Assembly (NCBI RefSeq): GCF_036017915.1 | Contig: NZ_CP107929.1 | Coordinates: forward strand, 3,007,501-3,071,500 | Reading direction: 5' to 3' | DNA length: 64,000 bases | Source of the DNA: Micromonospora sp. NBC_00421 | GTDB taxonomy: Bacteria > Actinomycetota > Actinomycetes > Mycobacteriales > Micromonosporaceae | Part shown: piece after piece, positions 1 through 7,636 of the stretch | Position numbering within the stretch: the first letter of the stretch is position 1 | Layout of the letters: every line of letters starts with the position of its first letter | The notes under the pieces: generated by a model | Seen by the model: the letters and a program-made list of their open reading frames with translations, nothing else | The model's database searches: none | What the model was told of the DNA's origin: nothing | Position numbers and translations under genes: made by a program

Positions 1-273
1 CTCACGGTCCAGATGTACGACCAGGCCAGCCACGGCGCCGACTTCTTCCGGGTCTACGTCACCAAGCAGGGGTTCAACCCCGCCACGCAGAAGGTCGGGT
101 GGGGCAACCTCGACCTGATCACCACGACCGGGCGTTACGCGCCGGCACAGAACATCTCGTTCAACGTCTCGATTCCCTCCTCGCGTACCGGAAACCACGT
201 CATGTTCGTGATCTGGAAGGCGTCGCACGCGGACCAGACCTACATGTGGTGCAGTGACATCAAGATCGCCTGA
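1..273 (+). CDS. Lytic polysaccharide monooxygenase (AA10), C-terminal part
   Basis: The reading frame is open at the window edge, so only the last 90 residues are present; the first Met (base 13) is internal. The segment has the pattern of the AA10 (chitin_bind_3) fold C-terminus: FRVYVTKQGF, then GWGNLDLI, then HVMFVIWKASHADQTYMWCS, with the conserved Trp and Cys before a terminal beta strand. Such enzymes are secreted copper oxidases that cleave crystalline chitin or cellulose. The copper-binding N-terminal His lies outside the window, so activity cannot be judged. The frame ends directly after the AA10 core, so no carbohydrate-binding module follows it. Confidence 0.8.
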   Translation, partial: LTVQMYDQASHGADFFRVYVTKQGFNPATQKVGWGNLDLITTTGRYAPAQNISFNVSIPSSRTGNHVMFVIWKASHADQTYMWCSDIKIA

Positions 274-490
274 ACGGCGACCTGGCACCAGTCCGGCCCA
301 GGGCGTCGACGTCCTGGGCCGGACGCTGAGTTCCCCCCGCTTTGACGGGCGCTCGAACGGGTGACCGGGCTCTGCGGCAGTTGCCAGGTGCCGCCGCGGT
401 CCTCCTTGGCGAAGCGTGCCACAAGGTCGGGGATGCGCGACGCGGTGGCCAGCCCGGCCCTCCAACCGCCCGCGTGTGGGACAGTGGTTC

Positions 491-889
491 ATGCCGTTGA
501 GCGCCCATCACCTCAGAACGTCGATCGCCGTGTCCGACATACAGCGGGCGGTCGCGTTCTACGAAGGCAGACTGGGCCTGCCGGCGCTGCACTCCGGCCC
601 CAGCGCCGACATCGCCGACGGCAGCCGCGTCTATGGTTCGGGTGGCGCGCCGGCACTGAATGTGTACCAGGCGGTCACGGCCGGAAAGACCCCGGCGACA
701 CTGGCGACATGGTATGTCGACGACATCGACCGGATCGTTGACGAACTCGTCTCCTCCGGCGTCGAGTTCATCCGCTACGACCAGTTGGAACACGACGCCA
801 AGGGCATCACCGCTCGGGCAGGCGGTGGACGTATCGCCTGGTTCCAGGACCCGGACGGCAACACCTTCGCCCTCGAAACCGACGACTGA
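491..889 (+). CDS. VOC (glyoxalase/bleomycin-resistance) family protein
   Basis: A 132-residue protein with a single VOC module. It opens with the betaalphabeta unit RTSIAVSDIQRAVAFYEGRL and ends with WFQDPDGNTFALE, the usual second metal-site strand carrying the conserved Glu. Members bind a divalent metal and act as lyases, dioxygenases or drug-binding proteins; the substrate cannot be read from the sequence. I chose ATG 491 because it starts exactly where the VOC fold begins. The frame is open further upstream, but that extension is low-complexity and its Met at 416 would add 25 unconserved residues. The next gene follows in the same direction after about 50 bp. Confidence 0.7.
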   Translation: MPLSAHHLRTSIAVSDIQRAVAFYEGRLGLPALHSGPSADIADGSRVYGSGGAPALNVYQAVTAGKTPATLATWYVDDIDRIVDELVSSGVEFIRYDQLEHDAKGITARAGGGRIAWFQDPDGNTFALETDD

Positions 890-941
890 CAGATCCGATC
901 ACGCCCGGGTCGCGACGCCATTGGCGTTAGACTCCCCGGCC

Positions 942-1499
942 ATGGGACTCCTCACCTTCAGCCTCAACCTCACCCTGGACGGCTGCGTCGACCACCAGGA
1001 GGGGATCGCCGACGACGAGACGCACGCCTTCTTCACCCGTCTCATGGACGAGGGCGGGGCGATGCTGTGGGGTCGCGTCACCTACGAGATGATGGAGAGT
1101 TCCTGGCCGGCCGTCGCCCGCGGCGACCAGGAGGCGCCGCCGGCCATACGCGAGTGGGCGGCCAAGCTGGAGGCCAAACCCAAGTACGTCGTGTCGTCGA
1201 CGCGCACGGACTTCCCGTGGACCAACAGCCACCACATCGCCGGCGATCTGCGCGAGGGCGTGCAGAAGCTCAAGGACGCGACCCCGGCCGGGGTCCTCCT
1301 CGGAAGCGGCAAGCTCGCGACCGAGCTCGACCGGCTGGACCTGATCGACGAGTACCGGATGCTCGTCCAGCCCAGGATCGCCGGCCACGGCCCGACCCTG
1401 TACCAGGGCGGGCTGCCCGGCACGCGCCGGCTCGAGCTGCTCTCGGCGGAGCCGTTCCGCAACGGCGTGGTGGCCGTACACTACCGCCGCGCGCGCTGA
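942..1499 (+). CDS. RibD C-terminal/dihydrofolate reductase-like protein
   Basis: A 185-residue protein of the RibD_C/DHFR-like fold common in actinomycetes. Signature stretches are FSLNLTLDGCVDHQ at the N-terminus, MLWGRVTYEMMESSWP (the nucleotide-binding G-R-x-T-Y-E-x-M segment), KYVVSSTR, and VLLGSGKLATELDRLDLIDE followed by LVQPRIAGHGPTLY near the C-terminus. Family members are NAD(P)H-dependent reductases of unknown physiological substrate, usually called dihydrofolate reductase family proteins; true DHFR activity is not implied. ATG 942 begins the fold and is preceded by a short spacer after the VOC gene, so the two may be co-transcribed. Confidence 0.72.
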   Translation: MGLLTFSLNLTLDGCVDHQEGIADDETHAFFTRLMDEGGAMLWGRVTYEMMESSWPAVARGDQEAPPAIREWAAKLEAKPKYVVSSTRTDFPWTNSHHIAGDLREGVQKLKDATPAGVLLGSGKLATELDRLDLIDEYRMLVQPRIAGHGPTLYQGGLPGTRRLELLSAEPFRNGVVAVHYRRAR

Positions 1500-1621
1500 A
1501 TCACGGGAGTCGACGCGTCGTCTCCGCGCCGGCCTGGTCGCGATGGTCTGATCCATCCCACGGTTGTGGATGGTGACCATCGCGACCCGGCCGTCGAGGT
1601 GAACAGTGCCCGGGACCGTCC

Positions 1622-2446
1622 CTACAGGCCCAGGCTGCGCAGGGTTGGCACGGTCCGCCCCACCCAGGCGAGACCGGCGTCTTCGCGGGCACCCTGGGTG
1701 CGTTGCGTGCCGGCCAGGAACCACAGGAAGTAGGTCGTGTAGCCGGGTGCGCTGACCACGGTGTGGTAGCCCTCGGGCATCATCTGCATCACGTGCTCGC
1801 GGATGGTGACGTTCTCCTCGTACCCGTCGTCGGTGTAGACCCGGCTGATACCGAACCCGTCCGCCGGGTTGACGCGGTAGTAGTACATCTCCTCGTGTGC
1901 GGCCTCGGCGGGCAGGTCGTCGACCCGGTGCCGGTGTGGCGGGTAGGTGCTCCAGTTGCCCGAGGGCGTGTAGGTCTCGCCGACGATGAGCCGGCGGGCG
2001 GGCAGCTCCGGTTGGGCGATCTCGGTGAGGATCTGGTGGTAGTTGCGGCCGAAGTTGGCTGCTCCCCACCGCCCGGTGGCGACCTGCTCCGGCGCGATGA
2101 CGTAGGGGTCGGTGGCCAGTTCGCTGGGGGCGCTGGGGAGGGCGACCTCCACGTCGGTGACGGCCTCGACGGTGATCGAGGAGCCGGCCGGGAGGTAGAC
2201 CGAGTGCGGTTTGCCGGAGAACACGTCCGGACGTTGGCCGACCTGCGGGAAGTGGTGGCCGGCGACGGTGAAGCTGGCGGTGCCACCGAGGATGACGGCC
2301 AGGATCTCCCGGTCACCGGACTCGCCGGTCCAGATCTCGCCGGCCGACAGCCGCAGCAGGGTGAAGTCCAACAGCCGACAGGGATTGAAGGGCAGCGTGT
2401 TCCGGCCGGCGGCGGCGGGGATCGAGCAGTGGTAGCGGTAGTCCAT
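1622..2446 (-). CDS. iolB: 5-deoxy-glucuronate isomerase family (IolB/KduI-like)
   Basis: A 274-residue bicupin. The C-terminal cupin has GNWSTYPPHRH with metal-ligand histidines, then EEMYYYRV, and a later histidine in PEGYHTVV; these are the IolB signatures. IolB isomerises 5-deoxy-glucuronate in inositol breakdown, while the related KduI isomerises 5-keto-4-deoxyuronate from pectin or glycosaminoglycan lyases. Here the gene is last in an operon with an unsaturated glucuronyl hydrolase and no other iol gene, so I infer that it processes a deoxy-keto-uronate released by that hydrolase; the iolB symbol reflects family, not proven function. ATG 2446 has AAAGGTG just upstream and starts 44 bp after the preceding stop. 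Confidence 0.75.
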   Translation of the reverse strand: MDYRYHCSIPAAAGRNTLPFNPCRLLDFTLLRLSAGEIWTGESGDREILAVILGGTASFTVAGHHFPQVGQRPDVFSGKPHSVYLPAGSSITVEAVTDVEVALPSAPSELATDPYVIAPEQVATGRWGAANFGRNYHQILTEIAQPELPARRLIVGETYTPSGNWSTYPPHRHRVDDLPAEAAHEEMYYYRVNPADGFGISRVYTDDGYEENVTIREHVMQMMPEGYHTVVSAPGYTTYFLWFLAGTQRTQGAREDAGLAWVGRTVPTLRSLGL

Positions 2447-2490
2447 GGTCACCTTTCGGGATGCGGGGCGGTGCGGGTCGGTCTCGGTGG

Positions 2491-3675
2491 TCACCAGGGG
2501 CTGGTCCAGCCGGGGATGGTGGCGCGGGTGAGGGCTTCCAGGTAGAAGTAGTCGCCCCACAGGGTTCCCTCGTCGACGCCGACAGCCTTGGGTTTGTCGT
2601 AGACGCCGTGCAGGATCAGCGCGTTCGAGACCGGCTGGCCGCCGGTGGAGTAGTGGTCGATGAGCGACCGCAGGATCTCGGCGGCGGCCGTCCGGTACCG
2701 GCCGGCGCTGGCCGTGTCGGTGAGGTTGTCCGCGAGTTCGCGCAGGCCGCAGACGGCGATGGCCGCGGCGGAACTGTCCCGTTCCTGGCCGCTGCCGTCG
2801 CCGAACTCCAGGTCCCAGTACGCGACGCGGTCGGTGGGCAGGTGGGCGAGGAAACGGTCGGCGCAGGCGCTCGCGGCGGCGAGCAGCGCGGGATCGCCGA
2901 TGTGCCGGTGGTTGAGGCTGAACCCGTAGATGCCCCAGGCCTGCCCGCGGGCCCAGCAGGAGTTGTCGGCGTGGCCCTGTTCGGTTTCGCCCCGCAGCGG
3001 CACCCCGCTGTCCGGATCCCAGTAGAAGGTGTGGAAGGTGGTGCCGTCCGGGCGCAGGATGTGCTGGCGCAGTTGAGCGGTGTGCCGGCGGGCCGCGACG
3101 GCGTAGCGGTCGTCGCCCGTGGTGTGGCTGGCCCAGAAGAGCAGCGGCGTGTTCATGAGGCTGTCGATGATGGTGCGGCCGCGTTGGCGCGGATCGTCGA
3201 GGTCGCCCCAGGCCTGGATGATCCCGGCGGGTTCGAGCACGCGCGTCATCAGGTGGTCGGCGGCGGCGAGAGCCGTGTCCCGGGCCTGCGGGTCACCGGT
3301 ACGACGGGCCGGGTTGACGCAGGCGAGGGTGTAGAGGAACCCGAGGTCGTGGGTGTCCAGGTCGATGCCGTGGGTCATCCGGGACGCGAAGCTGTCCACG
3401 TGGGACAGGGCGGCCCGCAGGTGCCTGTCGTCACCGGTCAGGTCGTGCGCCAGCCAGAGCATGCCGGGCCAGAAGCTGGTGGTCCAACCGACGTTGGCGC
3501 CCTCGGGCTGGCCGCCGCTCGGCGGTCGGAGCGGGTAGCGGTCGGCGTCGGTGGTGTCCGCGGGGTACCGGTCGCCGAAGGTGGCGATGTTCGCGTCGAC
3601 GGTGCGTATCGCGGCGGCCACCGCAGCCGCCACGGCCTCTGCGTCGGAGTGGGGACGGACATTGGTTGCCGTCAT
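2491..3675 (-). CDS. Unsaturated glucuronyl hydrolase (GH88 family)
   Basis: A 394-residue cytoplasmic protein, with no signal peptide, of the (alpha/alpha)6-barrel GH88 family. These enzymes hydrate the C4=C5 bond of terminal unsaturated uronic acids and so release the sugar. Visible marks are WTTSFWPGMLWLAHD, HDLGFLYTLA (one of the conserved Asp), TIIDSLMNTPLLFWAS (the second conserved Asp region), SCWARGQAWGIYGF, RDSSAAAIA and GDYFYLEAL at the C-terminus. Length matches the family (about 370-400). It sits between a YesL-like membrane protein and the isomerase gene, which fits intracellular cleavage of an imported lyase product and passage of the keto-deoxy sugar to the isomerase. Confidence 0.85.
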   Translation of the reverse strand: MTATNVRPHSDAEAVAAAVAAAIRTVDANIATFGDRYPADTTDADRYPLRPPSGGQPEGANVGWTTSFWPGMLWLAHDLTGDDRHLRAALSHVDSFASRMTHGIDLDTHDLGFLYTLACVNPARRTGDPQARDTALAAADHLMTRVLEPAGIIQAWGDLDDPRQRGRTIIDSLMNTPLLFWASHTTGDDRYAVAARRHTAQLRQHILRPDGTTFHTFYWDPDSGVPLRGETEQGHADNSCWARGQAWGIYGFSLNHRHIGDPALLAAASACADRFLAHLPTDRVAYWDLEFGDGSGQERDSSAAAIAVCGLRELADNLTDTASAGRYRTAAAEILRSLIDHYSTGGQPVSNALILHGVYDKPKAVGVDEGTLWGDYFYLEALTRATIPGWTSPW

Positions 3676-3759
3676 GGATGCTGTTCTCCCTCGTGGGTCC
3701 GGTCCGGTGCCGGGCAGGTGTGTCGTCGACGTCCCCGCTCGGTGGCCGGAACGTGGTGG

Positions 3760-4437
3760 TCAGGTGCGCTGGGCCGCGGCCGTCGGTGGGTCGAGGACGG
3801 CCCGCAGGGTGAAGCGGCTGTTGGCCCAGACGACGTAGAGCAGCGGCGCGGCGGCGAGGCCGAGGGCGAGCGCGGGACGGGCCGCCAGGATCTGGACGAG
3901 CAACGCGAGCACGAGCAGCGACGCGACGGTGAGGTACCACCGGCGCACCGCCAGATATCCGCAGACACGGGCCACCTCGCGCAGCGGCGCGGTGGGCCGC
4001 TCGGCGACGGTCACCAACCCGAGCAACGTGGTCGCGACGGTGAGGACGATCAGGGTCGCCAGCACCGGCAGGGCGAGGGCCCCGACCCGGTGGCCCCACG
4101 CGGCGCGGGCGTCGACGGTGAGCACGACCAGGGCCGCCATGGCTGCCGCCGTCCAGAGCATCGCCGGCCGGGCGGTGGTTCGCCAGGCGCGTCCGTAGGT
4201 GCGCAGGACGCCGCCGGAGTCGCCCGTGGAGTAGGCGGACATGACCGCGAAGACCGCACAGAGCCCGGGTGCGCAGAGCGGGGCGGTCAACGCGTAGAGC
4301 GGCCAGGAGCGCGCCGCGTCGGTGGTGAACGCGAGGGCCACCAGGGGCAGGCAGCCGAGCACCAGCAGCAGGTTGGTGACGAGCGCGACGTGGATCCCGT
4401 CGAAGACGGCGGCGATGGTGTGGTGGCGTGAGCGCAT
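3760..4437 (-). CDS. YesL-like DUF624 membrane protein
   Basis: A 225-residue integral membrane protein with about five hydrophobic segments (for example NLLLVLGCLPLVALAF and TVASLLVLALLVQILAA). The order of segments and the gene context match DUF624 proteins such as Bacillus YesL, which are encoded with sugar ABC permeases in pectin and rhamnogalacturonan loci. Its biochemical role is not established in the family. The start at 4437 is only 5 bp from the stop of the upstream permease, indicating translational coupling. The frame stays open far upstream in an antisense-like extension, but that part overlaps the permease gene and is not real. Confidence 0.7.
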   Translation of the reverse strand: MRSRHHTIAAVFDGIHVALVTNLLLVLGCLPLVALAFTTDAARSWPLYALTAPLCAPGLCAVFAVMSAYSTGDSGGVLRTYGRAWRTTARPAMLWTAAAMAALVVLTVDARAAWGHRVGALALPVLATLIVLTVATTLLGLVTVAERPTAPLREVARVCGYLAVRRWYLTVASLLVLALLVQILAARPALALGLAAAPLLYVVWANSRFTLRAVLDPPTAAAQRT

Positions 4438-4442
4438 GGGCC

Positions 4443-5339
4443 TCACCCCTTCAGTCCGGTCGTGGCGATGCCCTCGATGAAGTGGCGTTGGCCGAGCAGG
4501 AAGATGACCGCGACGGGCAGCACGGACAGCACGGAGCCCGTCATGATCAGCGCGTACTCGGCGTTGTACTGGGAGATGAAGGTGTTCAACCCCAACTGGA
4601 CGGTGCGCAGTTCCGGACTGCGCAGGTAGATCAGCGGGCCGAGGTAGTCGTTCCAGGTGGTCACGAACGTCAGCAGGGCCAGGCTGGCGAGCGCCGGCCG
4701 GGACAACGGCAGCATGATCCGTCGGTAGATGCCGTACTCGCTGAGCCCGTCGACCCGCGCCGACTCGCTGAGTTCCTCCGGGATCGTCTCGTAGAACTGC
4801 TTCATCAGGAACACGCCGAACGCGCCGAACGCCTGTAGCGCGACGATCGACCACAGGGTGTTCGACAGCTGCAACTTCGACATGAGGATGAACTGCGGGA
4901 TCATGTACGACTGCCAGGGCACCGCGATCGTCCCGACGTACGCCAGGAAGAGCAGGTTGCGGCCGGGGAAGCGGACCCGGGCGAAGCCGTAGGCGGCGAA
5001 GCTGCCGGTGAGGACCTGGAGGAAGGTGACGACCACCGACAGCAGCAGGGTGTTCCGCAGCCACGTCGTCAGGTCCGAGCGCTGCCAGATGTCGAGGTAG
5101 TTCCGCCACACCACGGGATCGGGCAGCCAGGTGATCGGGATGGTGAAGACGTCGTTGTTGGTCTTCAACGACGCCAGCACCATCCAGTAGAACGGCAGCA
5201 GCAGCCCGACCGCCGCGAGCACGAGGGCGGCGTACCCGAGGAGCCGCCAGCCCCGGAGCCTGACCCGTCGGGTGGGTTTCCCGGGATCGCCGGGCGGGGC
5301 GACGGCCGGTGGGGGCACGGATAGGTCGGTCGCGGTCAT
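4443..5339 (-). CDS. Carbohydrate ABC transporter permease (MalG-like)
   Basis: A 298-residue inner-membrane permease with six predicted membrane helices. A proline-rich N-terminus precedes the first helix (LLGYAALVLAAVGLLLPFYW). The EAA loop, which contacts the ATPase, reads SARVDGLSEYGIYRRIMLPL. The protein ends with the typical QRHFIEGIATTGLKG tail of CUT1 MalG-type subunits. The start ATG shares its A with the stop TGA of the upstream permease (1-bp overlap). With its partner it forms the channel for the sugar captured by the adjacent lipoprotein. No ABC ATPase is encoded here, so a shared MsmK/UgpC-type ATPase elsewhere is expected. Confidence 0.88.
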   Translation of the reverse strand: MTATDLSVPPPAVAPPGDPGKPTRRVRLRGWRLLGYAALVLAAVGLLLPFYWMVLASLKTNNDVFTIPITWLPDPVVWRNYLDIWQRSDLTTWLRNTLLLSVVVTFLQVLTGSFAAYGFARVRFPGRNLLFLAYVGTIAVPWQSYMIPQFILMSKLQLSNTLWSIVALQAFGAFGVFLMKQFYETIPEELSESARVDGLSEYGIYRRIMLPLSRPALASLALLTFVTTWNDYLGPLIYLRSPELRTVQLGLNTFISQYNAEYALIMTGSVLSVLPVAVIFLLGQRHFIEGIATTGLKG

Positions 5340-6244
5340 CAGCTGTTCCCCCGCTTGTTGACCATGAACTGGATGACCGTGATGCCGAAGCAGATGGCGA
5401 ACAGGACGATGGAGACCGCCGAGGCGTAGCCGAACTGGTTCTCCTCGAAGCCCTTCTGGTAGATGTACTGCGAGAGCACCAGTGTGGACTGGCCCGGCCC
5501 GCCGCCGGTCATCAGGAGGATGAGGTCGAAGACCTTGAAACTCTCGATGGTGAGCAGCACGGTGACGAAGAAGGTGGTGTGCCGCAGGCCGGGGATGGTC
5601 ACGTGCACGAACCGCTGCCACGCCGAGGCGCCGTCGGTCTGGGCGGCCTCGTAGAGCTGGGCCGGGATGGTCTGCAGGCCGGCCAGGAACAGCAGCATGT
5701 AGTAGCCCATGTAGCGCCAGGTGCCGACGATGATGACCGCCGGCATCGACCAGGTGGACGACGTGGTCCAGCCCGGCGGGTCGTCCACCCCCACGGCGCG
5801 CAGGAGCGCGTTGACCGGCCCGTACTCCGGGCTGAACAGCTGGTTCCACACGATCGCGATCGCCACGATCGAGGTGACGTAGGGGAAGAAGGCGACGGTA
5901 CGGAAGAACCGCACACCGCGCAGTTTGCGGTTGAGCAGCAGCGCAAGCCCGAGTGATGCCGCGAGGGTCAACGGAATGTGGAAGGCCGTGTAGTAGACGG
6001 TGTTGCGCAGTGCGGTCCAGAAGCTCGCGTCACCCCACATCCGCCGGAAGTTGGCGGTGCCGGTCCACTCGGCCACCCCGAAGACGTTCCAGCTGGTGAA
6101 GGCCACGTAGAACAGCACCGCGACGGGTAGCAGGGTGAGCACGGCGAAGCCGACGAAGTTGGGCAGGATGAACGACCAACCGGTGACCGTGTTGCGCCAC
6201 ACCAGACGCCGGTTCCTGGGTCGCGTGCGCGGCAGTGTTGCCAT
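5339..6244 (-). CDS. Carbohydrate ABC transporter permease (MalF-like)
   Basis: A 301-residue permease, the partner of the downstream MalG-like subunit. It has six hydrophobic segments beginning with GWSFILPNFVGFAVLTLLPV. The region AQLYEAAQTDGASAWQRFVH is the EAA coupling loop of the CUT1 family. ATG 6244 is preceded by GGAGACTCCCT-like sequence and lies 76 bp after the stop of the binding-protein gene, so it is part of the same operon. Short MalF proteins of this size lack the large periplasmic P2 loop of E. coli MalF, which is normal for actinobacterial oligosaccharide importers. Confidence 0.88.
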   Translation of the reverse strand: MATLPRTRPRNRRLVWRNTVTGWSFILPNFVGFAVLTLLPVAVLFYVAFTSWNVFGVAEWTGTANFRRMWGDASFWTALRNTVYYTAFHIPLTLAASLGLALLLNRKLRGVRFFRTVAFFPYVTSIVAIAIVWNQLFSPEYGPVNALLRAVGVDDPPGWTTSSTWSMPAVIIVGTWRYMGYYMLLFLAGLQTIPAQLYEAAQTDGASAWQRFVHVTIPGLRHTTFFVTVLLTIESFKVFDLILLMTGGGPGQSTLVLSQYIYQKGFEENQFGYASAVSIVLFAICFGITVIQFMVNKRGNS

Positions 6245-6320
6245 AGGGAGTCTCCGGGAGCGTTCGGCGTGGCGGCGGGTCCGGCATGCGGCAGAGACGC
6301 GCGCCGGGCCCGCCGTGAGC

Positions 6321-7625
6321 TCACTGGTTGAGGACCTCGTTCTTGGCGCGGGTCTGCGCCTCGCTCAGCGCCGCGTCGACGCCCTTGCTGTCGGACAGGA
6401 TCGCCGAGTGCGTCTCGTTGAGGAGATTCTGCAGGCCGGCGGTGTGCTTCGAGACGGGGTTCTCCGGCTTGATCGTGTGCTTGGCGTAGGCGAACTTCGA
6501 CAGTTCGTCCTGCGGCACGCCGTCCAGCCCGAACAGCGTCGCGGTGACCGCGTCGGTGACCTGGGCCGGGGTGATGCCGATCCCGGCCAGCGCCTTGCCG
6601 GCATCCGGGCCGGCCGCGTACTGGAGGAAGGCCTTGGCCGCGGCGACCTTCGACTTACTGATCTTCGGGTTGATCCCCAGGCCGGTCGGGTCGCCGAAGG
6701 TGACGGGGGTGGCGGAGGTGCCGGTGGTGGACTTGTCGAACTGCGGCGCCGGGGCGATCCCCCACTGGAACGTGTCGGCGTCACCGCTCTTGCGCTGGTT
6801 GAGCAGCGTGGCCACGTACCAGGTGCCCATCGGCAGCATCGCCGACTGCTGCTTGCCGAACTGCGCCTGGTAGGTGAGCTTGTTGGTCTTCGCGGTGCCG
6901 AAGGTCGGCTGCGCGCCGGCCGCCTGCAGGTCCAGCGACCGCTCGTAGTACGGCTTCAGGTAGCCGAAGTCCCCGGAGAGCAGATCCGCGCCGGGGGTCT
7001 GGGCGAGCGCGAAACCCTGCACCGTCGACTGGAAGGTGTGCTGGTACGCGCCTGTCGCGTTCGAGCCGGCCGCCTTCAGCCCGGTGTGCAGCCGCTTCGT
7101 CGCGTCGGTGTAGTCGTCCCAGGTCCAACTGCCGTCCGGCGGCGCCACCTTCGCCTTCGCGAACAGGTCCTTGTTGTAGAACAGCACCCACGAGTCCTGC
7201 CGGTACGGCACCGCGTACGCCTTGCCGTCCACCTGGAACGACGCGAGCGCCGGGCCCGAGCCGAGACCGGAGGTGGCGTCGGAGACGTCGAGCAGCTGAC
7301 CGCCGCTCTGGTACGTGTAGAAGTTCCTGAGGTTCTTCATCACGTAGACGTCCGGAGCGGTGCCGGCGGCCAGGTCAGTGATCATCTGGGTGTCGTAGTC
7401 GTTGCCCGGGGCGTACTCCTTGAGCTCCACCGTCACGTTCGGGTGGGTCGCCTTGAAGCCGTCGGCGAGCGTCTTGAACTCGGGCGTGGACGCCAGGCTC
7501 CAGCCGGCCAGGGTGATCGTCACGGGGGCGTCGGGGTCGACTGGCTCGTCTCCGCCGCCACAACCGGCGAGAACAAGCGTCAGGGCCGCCGCGGCGCTGA
7601 TGACGGCAGGTATCGCGCGCTTCAT
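6321..7625 (-). CDS. Sugar-binding lipoprotein of ABC importer
   Basis: A 434-residue extracellular solute-binding protein (family 1). It starts with a lipoprotein signal: MKRAIP, a hydrophobic stretch, then the lipobox LAGC with acylated Cys at about residue 22, followed by a GGGDEP spacer. The body has family 1 hallmarks, including TITLAGWS near the start, AYAVPYRQDSWVLFYNKDLF in the middle and YLKPYYERS later. It should be anchored outside the membrane and deliver a sugar oligomer to the two downstream permeases. The ligand is inferred, from the hydrolase and isomerase in the operon, to contain an unsaturated uronic acid. ATG 7625 follows an AAGGAGAAAGGG ribosome site. Confidence 0.88.
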   Translation of the reverse strand: MKRAIPAVISAAAALTLVLAGCGGGDEPVDPDAPVTITLAGWSLASTPEFKTLADGFKATHPNVTVELKEYAPGNDYDTQMITDLAAGTAPDVYVMKNLRNFYTYQSGGQLLDVSDATSGLGSGPALASFQVDGKAYAVPYRQDSWVLFYNKDLFAKAKVAPPDGSWTWDDYTDATKRLHTGLKAAGSNATGAYQHTFQSTVQGFALAQTPGADLLSGDFGYLKPYYERSLDLQAAGAQPTFGTAKTNKLTYQAQFGKQQSAMLPMGTWYVATLLNQRKSGDADTFQWGIAPAPQFDKSTTGTSATPVTFGDPTGLGINPKISKSKVAAAKAFLQYAAGPDAGKALAGIGITPAQVTDAVTATLFGLDGVPQDELSKFAYAKHTIKPENPVSKHTAGLQNLLNETHSAILSDSKGVDAALSEAQTRAKNEVLNQ

Positions 7626-7636
7626 CCCTTTCTCCT